Assembly (NCBI GenBank): GCA_021160705.1
Contig: JAGHBZ010000428.1
Location: forward strand, 1-6,987
Length of the DNA: 6,987 nucleotides
Direction: 5' to 3'
Origin: Candidatus Sumerlaeota bacterium
GTDB taxonomy: Bacteria > Sumerlaeota > Sumerlaeia > MWCT01 > JAGHBZ01
Shown here: positions 4,526 to 6,987 of the stretch, one piece after another
How the letters are laid out: each line of letters opens with the position of its first letter
Position numbering within the stretch: the first letter of the stretch is position 1
Program-made: the position numbers and the translations under genes
Notes under the pieces: generated by a model
What the model was told of the DNA's origin: nothing
Database searches by the model: none
What the model saw: the letters and a program-made list of their open reading frames with translations, nothing else

Positions 4526-6838
4526 ATGAAGATAAGTCAGAAAGAACAAAAAGAAATTTCCACTACTAATCTTGGAAAAAGCCTGAAGATTATTATTTAT
4601 CTTCTGGCGTTATGGGGACTGAGTGCCACTACATTAATCCAGGTCTTCCCATTGTTGTTTACGATAGCGTTATATTTTCTGATTCTGGTAAGCTGGTTTA
4701 AGGAACCCTCAGCCGGGAGATTGAGCAGATGGGTATGGCATTTGTTGACCATTCTTGTTCTAATAGTTTCACTCTTGCAATTAAGCAGAGACCCGGTGCT
4801 GGCAATCCTGCTGTTATTAAATTATCTTGTCATAAACAAGCTCTATAACCTTTATACTACACGTGATTATGCACAATTAATCGTTGTCACCTTTTTTCAG
4901 ATTCTATTTACTTCGGTATTGACGTCTTCCATAACCTTTGCTTTTATCTATGGTAGTTATCTTGTCCTTCTGCTCATCTCCTTAATTCTCTTGAACTGTC
5001 AGCGAGACTACCTCTCAGCACTCAAACAAATAATCGCCAGGTTTCACCAATCAATGATTGAATTCATACCTACAGCAGAGGCAGGTCCCAAAAAGTTGCG
5101 TCAATTCTTGCGACCGCTCTTAAGTTCGGTGTTCTTTTATTGGCTCATCATAGTGTTCTTGATGGTACAGTTATTCATAGTGCTTCCGCGTCGTGCAGAG
5201 CAACAATTTCTGAAAGGATTTTTGCCAGTGAGAACTGAACTGCAGAGCGGGTTCAGCGACGAAGTGGTATTTGGTTCTCAAACCATAATAAATCTTGACC
5301 CTACGTTGGTGTTACGCATTAAACCCCTCTCCACTAAGTACGGCACACCCGGGGCAACCAGCCCGGGGGAGATTCGCGTCAGAGGAACTGCGCTTGACTC
5401 CTTTGATGGACGTAGCTGGCATCTTAGTCGGATGGCACTTGCCTCCTCCACTATGCAGGGACGCGTTGAGGAAGTGAATTTAAGTATCCCCTATACCCGC
5501 TCTCAAAGGATTAAACAACGAATTATGCTTGAACCCAATAAGTCTAACAATTATTTATTCGCCCTGGAGACGCCGTTTTCGTTCTCTTTTCCTTTTTCAC
5601 GTGTCCCTGTGATAAAGAACTCTGAGGTGTTACACGTCCGCTTAGTGCGACAGTTGCCCTATGCACTTTTATACGAGGCAGAGTCATTTATCAGACCCAG
5701 TGCCAGCGAAATACTATCCCGGAGTATTCCACCTGTTTATCGTGTGTCAAGTAACCGATGGCAGGAGCATAGACGTCGCATCTATTTGAAGTTACCACAG
5801 GATAATTACCTCGAACCAATTAAAAATCTCGCGAAAAAGATTGCACAAGACACTTCCTCCCCAGTAGAGAGCGCATTAAAAATACAGATGTTTTTACAAA
5901 AAAATTACGAATACACTCTAAAACTTGAGGGCACAGAAGATGTGAACCCGGTAGGTGAGTTTCTCTTCATCACACGCCGGGGTCATTGTGAGTTGTTCAG
6001 CTCAGCGATGTGCTGTCTATTGCGGGCACTTGATATACCTGCACGTATTGTAGTCGGCTACTATTCCAATGAATGGAATCCTTATGGAGAATATTACGTT
6101 GTGCGTGAGTCAAATGCACACACCTGGGTGGAAGCCTGGATAGATGGTTATGGCTGGCTCACCTTTGACCCGACACCCCCAGAATCGCTCCCGATTTCCG
6201 CGGAAAAAGAGAGGTTCTTTGTCCAACTCTCTCATCTATACGACTCGCTCAGGGTTAACTGGCAACGTTATGTGATTGACTTTGATAAGCTTGACCAGAG
6301 AGAGATAACCAGGATACTTATGCGAAAAATGTATCGCATTATGGCTTTTACCAATGCGATGTTTGATACAGTGCTCGGCTTCAGCAGACCGCATCCATCT
6401 TCGCGAATCCGCAGTGTGGCTTTCCTAATGATGATTGTATGTGGTGCGGGGATAGTGCTGATTATTATGCAGGGAATCTTCACAACTCGTCTCAGCACGC
6501 CGTTCTTCTCTCGCCTGTTCAAGCGACAGACCACCACACATCCAATCCACAAAAAACTTATCACTCTGGTATATATTCAGGTGATAGAGCGTTTGAAAAA
6601 ATTAGGCTATTTACCCGCTCAAGGACAAACCCCGCTGGAGTTTGCAACCTCCATTGCTCAGCAAAATCCTCAATTAGCAGAGTTGATGCCATTTATCCGG
6701 ATTTACTATCAGTTACGCTATGGTGAATCCTGGGAACTATCAGATGAGGACTCGCAAATCATCCAGGGAATATGCAGTGCATTACAGCTCACTATTCCCG
6801 GGAAACTCGCTTCACGGCTTAGAATCACCTATCCGTGA
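4526..6838 (+). CDS. TgpA-type membrane transglutaminase-like protein (DUF3488/DUF4129)
   Basis: Inner-membrane protein of 770 residues with a papain-like transglutaminase core expected outside the cytoplasm; in the Pseudomonas aeruginosa relative TgpA this activity is essential. N-terminal hydrophobic segments lie near 22-39, 41-57, 70-87, 90-105, 116-134, 136-156 and 199-220. A beta-rich region follows (FDGRSWH). The core carries the triad Cys488 (RRGHCELF), His532 (NAHTWVEAW) and Asp548 (WLTFDPTPP). One more membrane helix (631-650) leads to a DUF4129-like tail from about 672, with the marker QTPLEFA and a final RYGESWEL. This order and length match the family. The substrate is unknown. 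The start is the only usable one, but it lacks a clear ribosome site. The gene stands alone after 334 bp; the MoxR ATPase and DUF58 genes often found upstream are missing. Peptidase, amidase or cross-linking activity cannot be told apart from sequence. Confidence 0.92.
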   Translation: MKISQKEQKEISTTNLGKSLKIIIYLLALWGLSATTLIQVFPLLFTIALYFLILVSWFKEPSAGRLSRWVWHLLTILVLIVSLLQLSRDPVLAILLLLNYLVINKLYNLYTTRDYAQLIVVTFFQILFTSVLTSSITFAFIYGSYLVLLLISLILLNCQRDYLSALKQIIARFHQSMIEFIPTAEAGPKKLRQFLRPLLSSVFFYWLIIVFLMVQLFIVLPRRAEQQFLKGFLPVRTELQSGFSDEVVFGSQTIINLDPTLVLRIKPLSTKYGTPGATSPGEIRVRGTALDSFDGRSWHLSRMALASSTMQGRVEEVNLSIPYTRSQRIKQRIMLEPNKSNNYLFALETPFSFSFPFSRVPVIKNSEVLHVRLVRQLPYALLYEAESFIRPSASEILSRSIPPVYRVSSNRWQEHRRRIYLKLPQDNYLEPIKNLAKKIAQDTSSPVESALKIQMFLQKNYEYTLKLEGTEDVNPVGEFLFITRRGHCELFSSAMCCLLRALDIPARIVVGYYSNEWNPYGEYYVVRESNAHTWVEAWIDGYGWLTFDPTPPESLPISAEKERFFVQLSHLYDSLRVNWQRYVIDFDKLDQREITRILMRKMYRIMAFTNAMFDTVLGFSRPHPSSRIRSVAFLMMIVCGAGIVLIIMQGIFTTRLSTPFFSRLFKRQTTTHPIHKKLITLVYIQVIERLKKLGYLPAQGQTPLEFATSIAQQNPQLAELMPFIRIYYQLRYGESWELSDEDSQIIQGICSALQLTIPGKLASRLRITYP

Positions 6839-6987
6839 AGCTTGAAATATATCAAAGAGCAAGTTTGATTCAACTTGCCACAAAAATTGCGATGAACCGA
6901 TTTCTCTTTGACAGAGAGAAAAGTAAAAGACCACTGGTCCTGGGAAAGTTCCGTTTTTTATTTGTTTTCTATATGAGACTAATATAA
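6839..6987. other. Spacer after the transglutaminase-like gene
   Basis: This tail holds the hairpin at 6859-6878, a second 7-bp stem TTTCTCT/AGAGAAA (6901-6907 and 6915-6921) and a T-rich run from 6954. No strong stem directly precedes the T-run; GGA/TCC at 6943-6952 is too short. A 31-codon frame (6892-6987) has no ribosome site and is not called as a gene. Confidence 0.5.
6859..6878 (+). terminator. Hairpin 20 bp after the transglutaminase-like gene
   Basis: GCAAGTT and AACTTGC form a perfect 7-bp stem around a six-base loop (TGATTC). The next bases are CACAAAAATTG, not a T-run. It is therefore at best a weak or factor-assisted terminator or an mRNA 3'-end stabiliser. Confidence 0.35.

Noticed and set aside
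6892..6987. 31-codon frame reaching the right edge (basic, Phe-rich product)
   Set aside because: It has no ribosome site and overlaps a hairpin and T-rich run; chance is likely.

Overview
The window has the gene density and motifs of a bacterial chromosome. It holds six convincing protein-coding genes in two divergent blocks. No tRNA, rRNA, CRISPR array, insertion sequence or phage gene was recognised. The coding DNA has medium GC and the spacers are very AT-rich. Shine-Dalgarno sequences are mostly clear. PII protein, type II fatty-acid synthesis and a sigma-54-type activator together indicate a bacterium with RNA polymerase sigma-54. The divergent domain arrangements suggest a poorly sampled lineage, but a phylum cannot be assigned from this sequence alone.

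Left block (minus strand, 1619 down to 127): glnB (PII nitrogen/energy sensor), fabG (3-oxoacyl-ACP reductase) and acpP (acyl carrier protein). glnB and fabG are 40 bp apart and probably share a transcript from a promoter at 1712-1740. acpP follows after a 118-bp spacer that holds its own candidate promoter, overlapped by a perfect 8-bp inverted repeat that looks like an operator. The block ends in a good factor-independent terminator at 80-105. PII proteins are known to bind the biotin carboxyl carrier protein of acetyl-CoA carboxylase, so a PII gene next to two fatty-acid genes suggests a link between nitrogen status and lipid synthesis.

Middle (plus strand, 1896-4191): a small membrane-anchored protein with one TPR-like repeat overlaps by 20 bp the start of a 644-residue regulator. 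The regulator combines an N-terminal four-cysteine zinc ribbon, about six TPR repeats, a sigma-54-interacting AAA+ domain and a Fis-type helix-turn-helix. The sensor half is unusual and the overlap suggests the two proteins work together. This pair is the best candidate here for an undescribed signalling system.

Right (plus strand, 4192-6838): a 334-bp spacer with two candidate promoters precedes a 770-residue membrane transglutaminase-like protein of the TgpA type (DUF3488, transglutaminase core, DUF4129) with an intact Cys-His-Asp triad. The MoxR ATPase and DUF58 genes that commonly precede such proteins are absent. The last 149 bp hold a small hairpin and no convincing gene.
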